The position numbers and the translations under genes were made by a program. The notes under the pieces are model-generated. The model was not told the origin of the DNA, searched no databases, and was given only the letters and a program-made list of their open reading frames with translations. This document shows, in pieces, positions 17,439-26,551 of a stretch of 64,000 nucleotides of DNA. The DNA comes from Mycobacterium conspicuum (GTDB lineage Bacteria; Actinomycetota; Actinomycetes; Mycobacteriales; Mycobacteriaceae), in contig NZ_AP022613.1 of assembly GCF_010730195.1 (NCBI RefSeq), positions 1,364,001-1,428,000 on the forward strand. The letters are read 5' to 3'. Each line of letters begins with the position of its first letter. Position 1 is the first letter of the stretch.

Positions 17439-17456
17439 CGCCGAGTAGTTTCGGCG
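17439..17456. terminator. Short hairpin between convergent genes
   Basis: A 6-base stem (CGCCGA / TCGGCG) with a 6-base loop lies in the 29-base gap between the convergent HicB-like gene and glgP. It could act as a bidirectional terminator. There is no U-tract, as is common in mycobacteria. Confidence 0.4.
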
Positions 17457-17467
17457 AGCCCGACGGC

Positions 17468-19990
17468 TCAGATGGTCACCGTCAGTGGCCAGACACTCCA
17501 AATGTCGTCGCAGTATTCGGCGATGGCGCGATCCGACGAGAACTTGCCGCTGCGTGCGGTGTTCAGGATGGACATCCTCGTCCACGAGTCCTTGTCCTGC
17601 CACGCGGCGCTGACCTGGTCCTGGCACGCCACATACGACGCGTAGTCGGCGCAGACCAAAAACGGGTCGTCGTAGCGCAGGTTGTCCACCAGCGGCTTGA
17701 ACACCTCGGTGTCGCCGTGCGAGAACGTCCCGTTGGCAATCAGATCCAGCACGACGCGCAGCTCGTCGTTGGTGTCGATGTAGTCGCCGGGACGGTAGCC
17801 CTTCGCCTTGAGCTCCTCGACCTCCTGCACCGTCAGGCCGAACAGGAAGAAGTTCTCCGGTCCGGCCTCTTCGCGCATCTCGACGTTGGCCCCGTCGAGC
17901 GTGCCGATGGTGAGCGCACCGTTGATCATGAACTTCATGTTCCCGGTGCCCGAGGCTTCCTTGCCGGCGGTGGAGATCTGCTCGGACAGGTCGGCGGCCG
18001 GGTAGATCAGGTGTGCGTTCTTCACGCTGAAGTTCGGGACGAACGCCACCTTCAGGAATCGGTTGACCTCCGGGTCGGCATTGACCGTCTCCCCGACAGC
18101 GTTGATCAGCTTGATGATTCGCTTGGCCATGAAATAGCCCGGGGCGGCCTTGCCACCGAAAATGAAGGCCCGCTGCGGAATTGACATCCCGGGGTTCTGC
18201 TTGAGCCTGTGGTACAGCGCGATGATGTGCAGCACGTTGAGATGCTGCCGCTTGTACTCGTGGATCCGCTTGACCTGGACGTCGAACATCCAATCCGGGT
18301 TGAGCTCAACGCCGGTCGCCCCGCGCAAAAACTTGGCCAGGCGTGCCTTGTTGCCGCGCTTCACGTCCCGCCATTGCTGCCGGAAGGAGTGATCGTCGAC
18401 GAACGGCTCCAGCCCGCGCAGCCGCTTGAGGTCGGTCAGCCAGCCGTCACCGACGGTGCGGTCCAACAGTTCCCGCAGCCCGGGATTGGCCAGCGCGAGG
18501 AAGCGGCGCGGCGTCACGCCGTTGGTCTTGTTGCTGAATCGCTCCGGCCACAGCTCGAAGAAGTCTTTGAGAATGCTCTCTTTCAGCAGCTCCGAGTGCA
18601 GCGCGGCGACACCGTTGATGGCGTGGCTGCCGACGGTCGCCAGGTGCGCCATCCGGACCTTTTTGCCGCCCTCCTCGCCAATCAGCGACATCCGGCGGAC
18701 GCGGTCTTCGTCGCCGGGGAACGCCGCGCGCACCTCGTCGAGGAACCGGCGGTTGATCTCGTAGATGATCTCCAGGTGGCGCGGCAGCGACTCGGCGAAC
18801 ATCTCCAGCGGCCAGGTCTCCAGCGCCTCGGGCAGCAGGGTGTGGTTAGTGTAGCCGAACGTCGCGACCGTGATGTCCCACGCCTCGTCCCAGCCCAGAT
18901 CCCGCTCGTCGACCAGCAGGCGCATCAGCTCGGCGACCGCGACCGACGGGTGAGTGTCGTTGAGCTGCAAGGCAAACCGCTGTGGCAGCTCCCGCACACC
19001 CGCATCGGCCAGATCGTCCATGATGTGCAGCACGTGCTGCAGCGAGCAGGACACGAAGAAGTACTGCTGCAGCAGGCGCAGCCGCTTGCCGGCCTCCGGC
19101 TCGTCATTGGGGTAGAGCACCTTGGTGACGGTTTCCGAGGTGACCTCGTCCTCGACCGCCTTGTAGTAGTCGCCAGTGTTGAAGGCTTCCAACGCAAATG
19201 ACTTGACGGCCCGCGCGCTCCACAACGTCAGCACGTTGCAGGTGTTGACCCCATAGCCCTGGACGGGCGTGTCATAGGCGACGCCTTTCAGCAGTCGCCC
19301 CGGCACCCACCGCACCCGGTCGCTGCCGGCATCATCGGTGTAATGCTCGGCGTAGCCGCCCCACTTGACCAGGTAGCTGACGTCGGGTTTGGCGATCTCC
19401 CAAGGGTTCCCGCTGTCCAGCCAGTTGTCGGTCTGCTCGACCTGCCAGCCGTCGTGGATCTCCTGGTCGAAGATGCCGAATTCGTAGCGGATGCCGTAGC
19501 CGATCGCCGGACGTTCCAGGGTGGCCAACGAGTCCAGGTAGCACGCGGCGAGCCGGCCCAGGCCGCCGTTGCCCAGCCCGGGTTCCACCTCGCACGCCAG
19601 GACCTCGTCGAGGTCCTGGCCCATCCCCGCCAGCGCGGTCCTTGCCGCGTGCTCCATGCGAAGGTTGAGCAGGTTGTTGCCCAGCTGCGGACCCATCAGG
19701 AACTCCGCCGACAGGTAGCAGGTCACCTTGCGGCCGAGATCCAGTGAGGTCTGCGTCGAGGCCACCCGGCGGTCCTGCATCCGGTCACGCACCGCCAGCG
19801 CGAGCGCCCGGTAGTAGTGCTCGGGGCGCAGGGCCGCGGCCGGACGACCGATCGAGTAGCGCAGGTGATCGGTGATCGCCCGCTGTAGCGCGGGCGCGCC
19901 CATCCCGGTGCGGGAGTGCTCGACCAAGTCGGACGGCCGGGGACTGTTGGCGGATATTCCGTCAGAGGGTGTCTGGTCGACATCGGTCAT
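17468..19990 (-). CDS. glgP: Glycogen/maltodextrin phosphorylase
   Basis: An 840-residue alpha-glucan phosphorylase of normal length. It releases glucose 1-phosphate from glycogen in the cytoplasm. The pyridoxal phosphate lysine is Lys686 in EASGTGNMKFMING, followed by GALTIGTLDGANVE, the family signature. N-terminal AEFLMGPQLGNNL, EPGLGNGGLGRLAAC and QLNDTHP are also conserved. It matches M. tuberculosis Rv1328 as I remember it. It stands alone here, without glgE, glgB or glgX next to it. The N-terminal 30 residues are unlike E. coli MalP and may be a lineage-specific extension. Confidence 0.95.
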   Translation of the reverse strand: MTDVDQTPSDGISANSPRPSDLVEHSRTGMGAPALQRAITDHLRYSIGRPAAALRPEHYYRALALAVRDRMQDRRVASTQTSLDLGRKVTCYLSAEFLMGPQLGNNLLNLRMEHAARTALAGMGQDLDEVLACEVEPGLGNGGLGRLAACYLDSLATLERPAIGYGIRYEFGIFDQEIHDGWQVEQTDNWLDSGNPWEIAKPDVSYLVKWGGYAEHYTDDAGSDRVRWVPGRLLKGVAYDTPVQGYGVNTCNVLTLWSARAVKSFALEAFNTGDYYKAVEDEVTSETVTKVLYPNDEPEAGKRLRLLQQYFFVSCSLQHVLHIMDDLADAGVRELPQRFALQLNDTHPSVAVAELMRLLVDERDLGWDEAWDITVATFGYTNHTLLPEALETWPLEMFAESLPRHLEIIYEINRRFLDEVRAAFPGDEDRVRRMSLIGEEGGKKVRMAHLATVGSHAINGVAALHSELLKESILKDFFELWPERFSNKTNGVTPRRFLALANPGLRELLDRTVGDGWLTDLKRLRGLEPFVDDHSFRQQWRDVKRGNKARLAKFLRGATGVELNPDWMFDVQVKRIHEYKRQHLNVLHIIALYHRLKQNPGMSIPQRAFIFGGKAAPGYFMAKRIIKLINAVGETVNADPEVNRFLKVAFVPNFSVKNAHLIYPAADLSEQISTAGKEASGTGNMKFMINGALTIGTLDGANVEMREEAGPENFFLFGLTVQEVEELKAKGYRPGDYIDTNDELRVVLDLIANGTFSHGDTEVFKPLVDNLRYDDPFLVCADYASYVACQDQVSAAWQDKDSWTRMSILNTARSGKFSSDRAIAEYCDDIWSVWPLTVTI

Positions 19991-20133
19991 GGTGAGGTCT
20001 CACTCCCTACGAGAATTTGGCGGCAGGGTGATCAGTCTGGCAGCGGTGTTTGCCTATCAAACGCGCAATTGACGTCCGTTTGGTGAACGCGAGCCCACGT
20101 ACTCGCAACGGAATGGGGCTGCCACGGCGGTGA

Positions 20134-21165
20134 CTACGGCGCCAGCGCGATGCCGGCGAGGCGTCCAACATGTTCGGCGGTCAAGTGGCCGGCTTGGAAC
20201 ATCCAGATCAGCGTGTCGCGGTAGCTCTCGGCAGCATCCCGAAAGTGCAGCCCGAGTTCGCGGGTGGTGCGCCCGGCGTCCGCACCGGGCCATCGCGTCA
20301 TGAACTCCATGCTGTCGCGCGTCAACGGAAAGTTGAAGTCGTAGAGGCGTTTTGCCGCGTCGCCTGCCCAACCGGCGGCGCGCAGCAATCCCCCCGGCAC
20401 CCGGATGCGTCGGACCCGATGGCCGATGAGGCCGTCCAGCAGGTCGAAGTACTCAGACCAGCTCAGCATGCCGCCCGCGGCGGCATAGCGATGCACTCCG
20501 TCGGGCAGGTCCAACAACTTCACGTGCAGCAGTGCCAGGTCGCGGACGTCGACGGCCTGAAGACCGGTCGATGTGATGATCCCGAGATCACGCACATGTG
20601 CACGCAGGCCCTCGTTGACCGTGCTCATCGTCGGGTCGTTGGGACCCACGACCGCGGCGGGGTAGCAGATGCGGATCGGTGCGCCGTTCTCCTGCAGCAG
20701 CCGCACGTACCGTTCGGCTTGCGCCTTCGAGCGCGCGTATGCCGTGGTGCCCGGCGCGATCGGCAGCTCGGGGGACAGGGGTGGGCCACCCGGCTCGAAG
20801 AAGACCCCGAGGCTCGACACGTAGACGATGCGGGGTAACCCAAGCCGCACCGCGCCGCCCACCACCAGCTCGACGCCCCGCGCGTTGGTGTCCTCCACCA
20901 GGCGTGCCGCCGCTCGACGCAGGTCGACGACGGCCGCCGCATGGACCACACCGTCGCAGCCGGCAAGGGCCTCGTCCACGGCGGCGGCATCCGTCATGTC
21001 GCCGACCACGATGTCATCGGGGCCATCGGGGCCGTCGGGCTCGAACACCGCGCGCACTTTGGCGCGGTCGCGCACCAGGAGCCGCACGCTATGGCCGGCA
21101 GCCACCAGCGCCCGCACGGTGTGCGAGCCGGTGAAGCCCGTGCCTCCGGTGACGAGCACCTTCAC
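20134..21165 (-). CDS. NAD-dependent epimerase/dehydratase-like protein (extended SDR)
   Basis: A 343-residue extended SDR. The N-terminus VKVLVTGGTGFTGSHTVRAL has the TGGxGFxG NAD-binding loop, and the active site is probably YARSKAQAE. The GTG start at 21165 follows AAAGGAG; an ATG 57 codons upstream lies in an arginine-rich stretch with no ribosome site. Members act on nucleotide sugars, dihydroflavonols or 3-beta-hydroxysteroids; this one is closer to the dihydroflavonol-reductase-like group than to sugar epimerases. Neighbours give no pathway. The 143 bases between it and glgP hold a CAAACG / CGTTTG inverted repeat. Confidence 0.85.
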   Translation of the reverse strand: MKVLVTGGTGFTGSHTVRALVAAGHSVRLLVRDRAKVRAVFEPDGPDGPDDIVVGDMTDAAAVDEALAGCDGVVHAAAVVDLRRAAARLVEDTNARGVELVVGGAVRLGLPRIVYVSSLGVFFEPGGPPLSPELPIAPGTTAYARSKAQAERYVRLLQENGAPIRICYPAAVVGPNDPTMSTVNEGLRAHVRDLGIITSTGLQAVDVRDLALLHVKLLDLPDGVHRYAAAGGMLSWSEYFDLLDGLIGHRVRRIRVPGGLLRAAGWAGDAAKRLYDFNFPLTRDSMEFMTRWPGADAGRTTRELGLHFRDAAESYRDTLIWMFQAGHLTAEHVGRLAGIALAP

Positions 21166-21344
21166 CGGGCGCTCCTTTCTGGTCGCCCCCGGCCAGCAGC
21201 TCAACACTGCGCGATCGGTCGCCGCCGCACGCGAAATCGCGACGGTCCCATAGCAAGTCCATAGAAATCGCCGACGATCACGCGCCCCAGGATCGGAAAC
21301 CCAAGCGTCAGTGGCTCTTCGGCGCCGACGCCGCACTTAGCTTT

Positions 21345-22091
21345 TCAGCTCGTGACGGTCATTTGCTGGCCGCTGCTGTCCCACGACCTCACGAAGATGT
21401 CGATCGGCACCATCTCGTTGCGGCCCTTCCTGCTGCCGCTGTCGTTGAGGTGCACCAGGCCTCGGGCGGTGTCCACACCCGTCACCACCACCGCGTGGTT
21501 GGCCTCGGGATCGCCGTCTTTGTTCTTGTCCTTGACCGGCTCGCGCCAGATGATTTGGGCGTTGACCCCGGCGATGACCTTGCGGCCCTTGGCCAGAGCC
21601 TGTTCGAGTGACTCCAATCCGGTGGGGAGACCGGTCTTTTCGGCCCTGCTCTTGCTGGTGCTCACCGCCTGGATGCCGTAGTGCGCGAGCAGCACCGGCT
21701 CATCGTTGAAAGAGGTCCCGTCGCCGTGCTTGTGCTTCTCCGGGATGGTGTAGACCGGTCCGGAGTGCGTGATGCTGGCGGTCGAATGGGCCAGCTCGAC
21801 GATCGCGTGCTCGGATGGTTGGTTGCCGGTCAGTTCACCGACGACGTCGGCGACCGACATCGGCACGCAGTCGTCGTCGTACTCCTGGTAGTGCCAAAAC
21901 GGCGCGGCCGCCTCGGGGTCGCCGTACAGCGTGCCCCAACTGTTCGGCGGGTTGGGCGAATGCGGAGCGGCTTGGGCGGTGTCCATTGCCGGCCCCATCG
22001 CCATGCTGACCGCCAAGCCCAGCGTGCCGGCGGCGGCCAGCACCACGGCGCCGACCGCTCGCGCCGCGGTCGCAATCCCGGCCCCGACCAT
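21345..22091 (-). CDS. Secreted C39-like cysteine peptidase family protein
   Basis: A 248-residue exported protein. Residues 1-42 form a signal peptide with a hydrophobic core and an AQA-AP cleavage site. The mature part has the papain-like C39 arrangement: Cys75 in DDDCVPMSVADVV, His in ANHAVVVTGVD and a following LNDSG Asp. It is probably a cell-wall or extracellular peptidase, or an inactive relative that binds peptides. No ABC transporter domain accompanies it, so it is not a bacteriocin-processing exporter. No neighbour suggests its substrate. Confidence 0.85.
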   Translation of the reverse strand: MVGAGIATAARAVGAVVLAAAGTLGLAVSMAMGPAMDTAQAAPHSPNPPNSWGTLYGDPEAAAPFWHYQEYDDDCVPMSVADVVGELTGNQPSEHAIVELAHSTASITHSGPVYTIPEKHKHGDGTSFNDEPVLLAHYGIQAVSTSKSRAEKTGLPTGLESLEQALAKGRKVIAGVNAQIIWREPVKDKNKDGDPEANHAVVVTGVDTARGLVHLNDSGSRKGRNEMVPIDIFVRSWDSSGQQMTVTS

Positions 22092-22212
22092 GCTGTTCCC
22101 TCTGCGCTAAAGGCGTCGCACCGACAAATTCTGGGAGAGATTGTCGCCGAAGCCCGCGGCTTGCGCGGCCGAATCGAAGAATCCGTCCCGGCGCGGCTAT
22201 CCTGTCGTCGCG

Positions 22213-23175
22213 ATGATGCCTTCTGCCCGACATTGCTCACCCTTGCGCTTCGACGTCAGCGACGTGGTCGGGGAGCGAGCATCGTTGGCGGCGACGTACT
22301 ACCCCCGGCGCACCGACGATGCCGCTGGGGCCGTGCTCGTCTGCCTGCCCGGCGGCACGTACAGCCGCGAATACTGGGATCTGCACGTGCCCGGCCGCGC
22401 CGGGTACAGCTTTGCCGACTTCGCCACCCAGCGCGGCTACGCCGTCGTGACGGTCGACCCGCTGGGCACCGGCGAAAGCTCTAAACCCGCAGGCGATTTC
22501 GACTTCACCAACATCGCCGCCGCACTTGACGTGGCCGTCCGGGCGCTGCCCGAGGCCACGGGCGAACGGCTGCCGCCGGTGGCCGTCGCGCATTCGCTCG
22601 GTGGGTATCTGGCGATCACCCAACAAGCGCTGTATCCCAGCTACGCCGGGCTGGCGGTGCTCGGGTGCACCAATCAACATGTCGCGCCGCTGAACCTGGA
22701 CCCGGCGTTCATCGCGCGTGCGGCGACCCCGCAGGGCCGCGCCGCGCTCGCCGAGGAGATACTGGCCGCCCTTCCGCAGCCCTACTTCGAGGGGCCCCGC
22801 GAGCACATGTCGAGCTGGTTCCACCTCGCCGACGTCCCGGCCGACGTCATCGAAACCGATTCCGTCGCAACCAAATCGGTGGTCCCGCGCGTGTTCGGCA
22901 CCGCCATGATCCCCGGCGTCGTCGCCGAGCACGCCGCGCGGATCGATGTTCCGGTGCTCATCGGCTATGGGGCCGTTGACGTTTCACCAGAGCCCCGCGC
23001 GGAGGCCCGGCTTTACCGCAACAGCCCGGACATCACCACGCTCGTCCTGGCGGGCAGCGCGCACTGCCACAACATGGCCTCCAGCCGGCGTCAGCTGTGG
23101 CAGCGGCTGCTCGACTGGGCTGAGACCGTCACTCGCCCCATCGGCCGTGCAACGCCGCAAGTTCCACCAGGGTGA
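22213..23175 (+). CDS. Alpha/beta hydrolase
   Basis: A 320-residue alpha/beta hydrolase. VCLPGGTYSREYW carries the oxyanion region, AHSLGG the nucleophile Ser, GYGAVDVSPEP the acidic residue and GSAHCHNM the catalytic His. The start is taken at the first of two adjacent ATGs; 24 codons upstream are open but have no ribosome site. The last 47 bases overlap the convergent HD-domain gene. No signal peptide; function unknown beyond hydrolysis of an ester or similar bond. Confidence 0.82.
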   Translation: MMPSARHCSPLRFDVSDVVGERASLAATYYPRRTDDAAGAVLVCLPGGTYSREYWDLHVPGRAGYSFADFATQRGYAVVTVDPLGTGESSKPAGDFDFTNIAAALDVAVRALPEATGERLPPVAVAHSLGGYLAITQQALYPSYAGLAVLGCTNQHVAPLNLDPAFIARAATPQGRAALAEEILAALPQPYFEGPREHMSSWFHLADVPADVIETDSVATKSVVPRVFGTAMIPGVVAEHAARIDVPVLIGYGAVDVSPEPRAEARLYRNSPDITTLVLAGSAHCHNMASSRRQLWQRLLDWAETVTRPIGRATPQVPPG

Positions 23176-23764
23176 CGCCGTCGGTTTGCCGTTCGCGCAG
23201 CGCGCCGCCGGGCATCGAATAGGGTGGCGCCGCGTCGGGGCTGCGCTGCGCATGCGCCACGATCGCGTCCAGCAGCGTGCGCGCCATGGCCAGCCGTGGG
23301 TACCGGGCGTGGATCGCCGCGGCGGTCCGCTCGTCGATGAAGTCGGCGTTGCGCCCGAAATCCACACCCACACCGCCGTGCACCAGGTGGCACAATGGCC
23401 CACGCCGATCGGCAATGCCGAAGGAGGTGTGCAAAGCGATCGCCTCCCACACCGCGTCCACCGTCGCGCGCTCACATCCCTGTTCGGTCAGCAGCGCCGC
23501 GGCGAGGTCGGCGCCCTCGACTTCAAAGCGCTCTTTGCCGGGCGCCGCGCTGCCCGTACCCAGATCGTGCAGGACACAGCCCAAAAATAACGCCTCGCTG
23601 TCGTAGTCGGCGCCGCAGCGCAGGCCTTCGTGGGCGGCGAGCAACTCGGAAAACAAATAGCTGCGCACGCTGTGGTTGAACACCGACGTCGACTCGCTGG
23701 ATTGCGACAACTCGATCGCGGCCCGCGCGACGGGTGTGTCCGGAAGAGAGGGAAGTGGTTGCAT
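23129..23764 (-). CDS. HD-domain phosphohydrolase family protein
   Basis: A 211-residue HD-domain protein. The metal-binding His is in FNHSVRSYLF, the HD pair in GCVLHDLGTG, and a further His in ALHTSFG. It resembles the cyanamide hydratase / DJ-1-independent HD group and uncharacterised mycobacterial HD proteins rather than a (p)ppGpp hydrolase, since the synthetase and ACT domains are absent. The ATG giving MQPLPSL is preferred over one ten codons earlier. Its 3' end overlaps the convergent hydrolase by 47 bases. Confidence 0.8.
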   Translation of the reverse strand: MQPLPSLPDTPVARAAIELSQSSESTSVFNHSVRSYLFSELLAAHEGLRCGADYDSEALFLGCVLHDLGTGSAAPGKERFEVEGADLAAALLTEQGCERATVDAVWEAIALHTSFGIADRRGPLCHLVHGGVGVDFGRNADFIDERTAAAIHARYPRLAMARTLLDAIVAHAQRSPDAAPPYSMPGGALRERQTDGVTLVELAALHGRWGE

Positions 23765-23862
23765 GCCGCCACCGTAGGAGCCGATTTGCGGCACCGACAG
23801 TGGCTACACCGACACGCCGCCCACGATTTAAGCCATGCCCGATCGCTTTGTAATGTTGGCCA

Positions 23863-24282
23863 ATGCAGAGCCTCCACCAACGCCTCGACCGCCATTCGCC
23901 GGCCGTGCTCAGCCTGTTCCGGTTCGTCTATGGCCTGCTCTTCGCCGGCAGCGGCTCGATCGCGGTGTTCGGCTGGCCGGTCCCCCCGGCGTATCCCATC
24001 GCGCTCGGCGCCTGGCCCGGCTGGTACGCCGGAGTGATCGAACTGGTTACCGGGTTACTGATCGCCGCGGGACTGTTCACCCGGCCCGCCGCCTTCATCG
24101 CTTCGGGGCAGATGGCGGTCGCGTACTTCTGGATGCATCAGCCGCACGCGCTCTGGCCCATCGGCAAGCCCCCGGGCGGCAACGGCGGAACCGAGGCGAT
24201 CCTGTTCTGCTTCGCCTTCTTCCTGCTGGTGTTCACCGGCGCGGGGAGCTACTCGATCGACGCCCGGCGGGGAGCAGGCTAG
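23863..24282 (+). CDS. DoxX-family membrane protein
   Basis: A 139-residue integral membrane protein with four hydrophobic segments (about 18-38, 48-70, 74-92 and 112-130). The order, the WYAGVIELVTGLLIAAGLFTR motif and the QMAVAYFWMH segment are typical of DoxX/DUF417-like proteins. In M. tuberculosis a DoxX protein works with SodA and SseA in thiol oxidative stress; no such partner is adjacent here. Role therefore unassigned. Confidence 0.85.
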   Translation: MQSLHQRLDRHSPAVLSLFRFVYGLLFAGSGSIAVFGWPVPPAYPIALGAWPGWYAGVIELVTGLLIAAGLFTRPAAFIASGQMAVAYFWMHQPHALWPIGKPPGGNGGTEAILFCFAFFLLVFTGAGSYSIDARRGAG

Positions 24283-24321
24283 CGCGCGCCTGGCGCGTGC
24301 CTATACTGCGGAGCGACTGAT

Positions 24322-24351
24322 AATGGCATTCTCTACTTTGGAGAAGCCATT
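24322..24351. promoter_or_regulatory. Imperfect inverted repeat upstream of an SDR
   Basis: AATGGC-A-TTCTC pairs with GAGAA-GCCATT across 7 bases, with one unpaired A in the left arm. It ends 35 bases before the SDR start at 24387, a usual operator distance. Its inner TTCTC/GAGAA core resembles the sites at 10608-10635 and 30614-30632. Confidence 0.5.
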
Positions 24352-24386
24352 TCCAGACGGTCCCGATGAGGGCGGAGGTGTCGAAG

Positions 24387-25187
24387 ATGGACGCTGACCT
24401 GCGCTGCGACGGCATGGTGGCGCTCGTTACCGGAAGCAGTCGAGGGCTGGGCAAGGCGATCGCGGCGCGGCTCGCGAGGCAGGGGGCGACGGTCGCGCTG
24501 ACCGCCCGGACGATGGACCCCGACCCCAGGTACCAAGGCTCGCTGAGCGGGACGCTGGAGGAGATCGTCGCCGCCGGCGGCAAGGCGGTCGCGATTCAGG
24601 CGGACCTCTCCAGCGCCGACGAACGCGAACGGCTCTTCGCCGAGGTGGTGAGCGCCGTCGGGGCACCCGACATCCTGGTCAACAACGCCGCCGTGACCTT
24701 CCTGCGTCCCCTGGACGGCTTCCCGGACCGGCGCGTGCGGCTGATGATGGAAATGCACCTTCTCGGCCCACTGCAGTTGTGTCAGTTGGCGATTCCCGCG
24801 ATGCGCGAGCGGGGGCGCGGCTGGATTCTGAACGTGACGTCGGTGGGTGGCGACCTCCCCCCGGGCCCGCCGTTCTCCGAATTCGACCGGACCGCCGGCT
24901 TCGGCATCTACGGCACGGCGAAGGCCGCGCTCAACCGGCTCACCAAAAGCCTTGCCGCCGAACTGTACGACGACGGCATCGCCGTCAACGCGGCCGCGCC
25001 GTCGAATCCCGTCGCGACCCCGGGGGCGGGCACGCTGGATCTGGCCAAGACCGACACCGAGGACATCGAGCTGATCACCGAGACCGCGTTGCGGTTGTGC
25101 ACCGGGGATCCGAAGACGTTGACCGGGCGCATCGCGCACACTCAGCCGTTTCTGGCCGAGGTCGGCTGGTCGCCGCCGGCGCGCTGA
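24387..25187 (+). CDS. Short-chain dehydrogenase/reductase
   Basis: A 266-residue SDR with TGSSRGLG in the cofactor loop, NNAAVT and the active site YGTAK. The ATG at 24387 follows GGCGGAGG; an ATG seven codons upstream is possible. The loss of the usual C-terminal DGG pattern, replaced by GRIAHTQPFLAEVGW, is shared with a branch of mycobacterial SDRs. It is cotranscribed with the phosphotransferase downstream (TGATG overlap). The pairing of an SDR with an acyl-CoA-type phosphotransferase suggests catabolism of an alcohol or fatty acid. Confidence 0.85.
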   Translation: MDADLRCDGMVALVTGSSRGLGKAIAARLARQGATVALTARTMDPDPRYQGSLSGTLEEIVAAGGKAVAIQADLSSADERERLFAEVVSAVGAPDILVNNAAVTFLRPLDGFPDRRVRLMMEMHLLGPLQLCQLAIPAMRERGRGWILNVTSVGGDLPPGPPFSEFDRTAGFGIYGTAKAALNRLTKSLAAELYDDGIAVNAAAPSNPVATPGAGTLDLAKTDTEDIELITETALRLCTGDPKTLTGRIAHTQPFLAEVGWSPPAR

Positions 25188-26137
25188 TGGTCGAACTCGA
25201 CCTCGGGCAGCTCCGTCGGCGACTCGCCGGCGCCGAGATCACCGACGTCACGCCGCTGGCCGGGGGCGCCTCGAGCCTGACCTTCGGCGGGGTCCGCGAT
25301 GGGCAAAAGGTGGTGATCAAGGTCGCCCCGCCCGGCGTGGCGCCGGTCGCGCACCGCGACGTCCTGCGGCAGGCGCGCATCATCAAAGCCCTTGCGAGCA
25401 AACGGGCTCCGGTGCCCGAGGTGCTGTGGGAGGACGCGGGCGATCCTCCGCTTTTCGTGATGTCCCACGTCGAAGGCGATTGTGTCGAGCCGCTCTTCGA
25501 CGGTGTGGATGCGACCGATCCGACCGATCTGACCGAGCGGTACCGCAACGCGTGCCGCACCATGGCGGCGTTGCACAGCATCGCGCCGGCCGACCTCGGC
25601 CTAACGGGCGAACCCGTCGTCGATCCGACGGCGGAGGTCCATCGCTGGTGTGCCACGTTGCAGACCGTCGATGCGGCGCTGGTGCCCGACTGGCAGCAGG
25701 TGCGGGACGCGCTGTTGCGTTGTACACCAACGGCTTTGGCGCCATCGGTGGTACACGGCGACTTCCGGCTGGGCAATCTGCTGGCGGTGGGCGCCGACAT
25801 CAGGGCGATCGTCGACTGGGAGATCTGGTCGATCGGCGATCCGCGCATCGACGCGGGCTGGTTTCTGATCAACTGCGACCCGGACACCTACCGACGTGTG
25901 CCGGTGTCCGCCGCCATCGCGCCGCGGGTCGACGAGCTCACTGAGATCTATCGGTTGGAGGGCGGCTCGGTCGCCGACTTGGACTGGTTCAGTGCCCTAG
26001 CGTGCTTCAAGTCCGCGGCGACGTGGTCGCTGATCGTCAAGCACAACCGCCGAAGAAGCTCGCCGCGAGCCGAATTGGAGGCCATGGCGGAAACGCTGCC
26101 GGGGCTGTTGGCGCGGGCGCGGTCGCTGCTGGATTAA
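25187..26137 (+). CDS. Aminoglycoside phosphotransferase (APH)-fold kinase
   Basis: A 316-residue protein of the APH/choline kinase superfamily. Visible are GGASSLTF (nucleotide loop), VVIKVAPPG (ATP-contacting Lys), the catalytic loop VVHGDFRLGNLL (Asp in HGD) and the metal-binding IVDWE. Such proteins next to SDRs and acyl-CoA dehydrogenases are usually annotated as phosphotransferases of fatty-acid or hydroxyacyl metabolism (the N-terminal half of human ACAD10/11), not as antibiotic resistance enzymes. It overlaps the SDR stop by one base. Confidence 0.85.
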   Translation: MVELDLGQLRRRLAGAEITDVTPLAGGASSLTFGGVRDGQKVVIKVAPPGVAPVAHRDVLRQARIIKALASKRAPVPEVLWEDAGDPPLFVMSHVEGDCVEPLFDGVDATDPTDLTERYRNACRTMAALHSIAPADLGLTGEPVVDPTAEVHRWCATLQTVDAALVPDWQQVRDALLRCTPTALAPSVVHGDFRLGNLLAVGADIRAIVDWEIWSIGDPRIDAGWFLINCDPDTYRRVPVSAAIAPRVDELTEIYRLEGGSVADLDWFSALACFKSAATWSLIVKHNRRRSSPRAELEAMAETLPGLLARARSLLD

Positions 26138-26149
26138 TGGCGTAGGTGC

Positions 26150-26398
26150 TCAGCCGCAGTTGGCGTGCAGATTTTCGCACCACATGCCGACGCCACCCAT
26201 ATCGCCCGTCGAGCCGAGTGCATCTTCCATGGGGTTCGTCATCGTGGTCGGGAACTGTATTTGCCATTCGTCAATCGATGGCAGGTCGGGCGGCTGGCCA
26301 GGGTCCGGCGACGCGAACGCCGTGCCCGTACCACCCGCTAGAGCGGCGATGGCCATCGAACCCGCGAGCAGTAGACCAGCGCACCTGCGGATAATCAT
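26150..26398 (-). CDS. Small secreted protein
   Basis: An 82-residue protein with a clear signal peptide: MIIRRCAG, a hydrophobic stretch to about residue 25, and an AFA-SP cleavage site near residue 30. The mature chain is about 52 residues, rich in Pro, Gly, Asp and Met, with two Cys in WCENLHANC that could form a disulfide. It resembles the small exported proteins of unknown function common in mycobacteria. No partner gene is evident; it converges with the phosphotransferase. Confidence 0.7.
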   Translation of the reverse strand: MIIRRCAGLLLAGSMAIAALAGGTGTAFASPDPGQPPDLPSIDEWQIQFPTTMTNPMEDALGSTGDMGGVGMWCENLHANCG

Positions 26399-26551
26399 TG
26401 CGGCCTCTCCGTCGTCTGCCCGAATTGCCGGCTAATTGAGGCAATTCTACATTCAGCGTCCGTATCGCGTAAGAGTTACGAATACACAACGACTTCGATT
26501 GGCCGTCCAGCAAACTCGCGGCGCGCAACGACGAGTCCGTACGTTGTCGTC

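Noticed and set aside
18209..19201. Open frame of 330 codons opposite glgP
   Set aside because: Mirror frame of a highly conserved enzyme; no motif, no ribosome site.
24779..26137. Reading the phosphotransferase as a 452-residue protein
   Set aside because: The upstream 136 codons overlap the SDR in another frame; the ATG at 25187 couples to the SDR stop.
25187..26137. Antibiotic resistance by the APH-like kinase
   Set aside because: The context (SDR, TGATG coupling) and the lack of aminoglycoside-specific pattern fit the lipid-linked branch of the family better.
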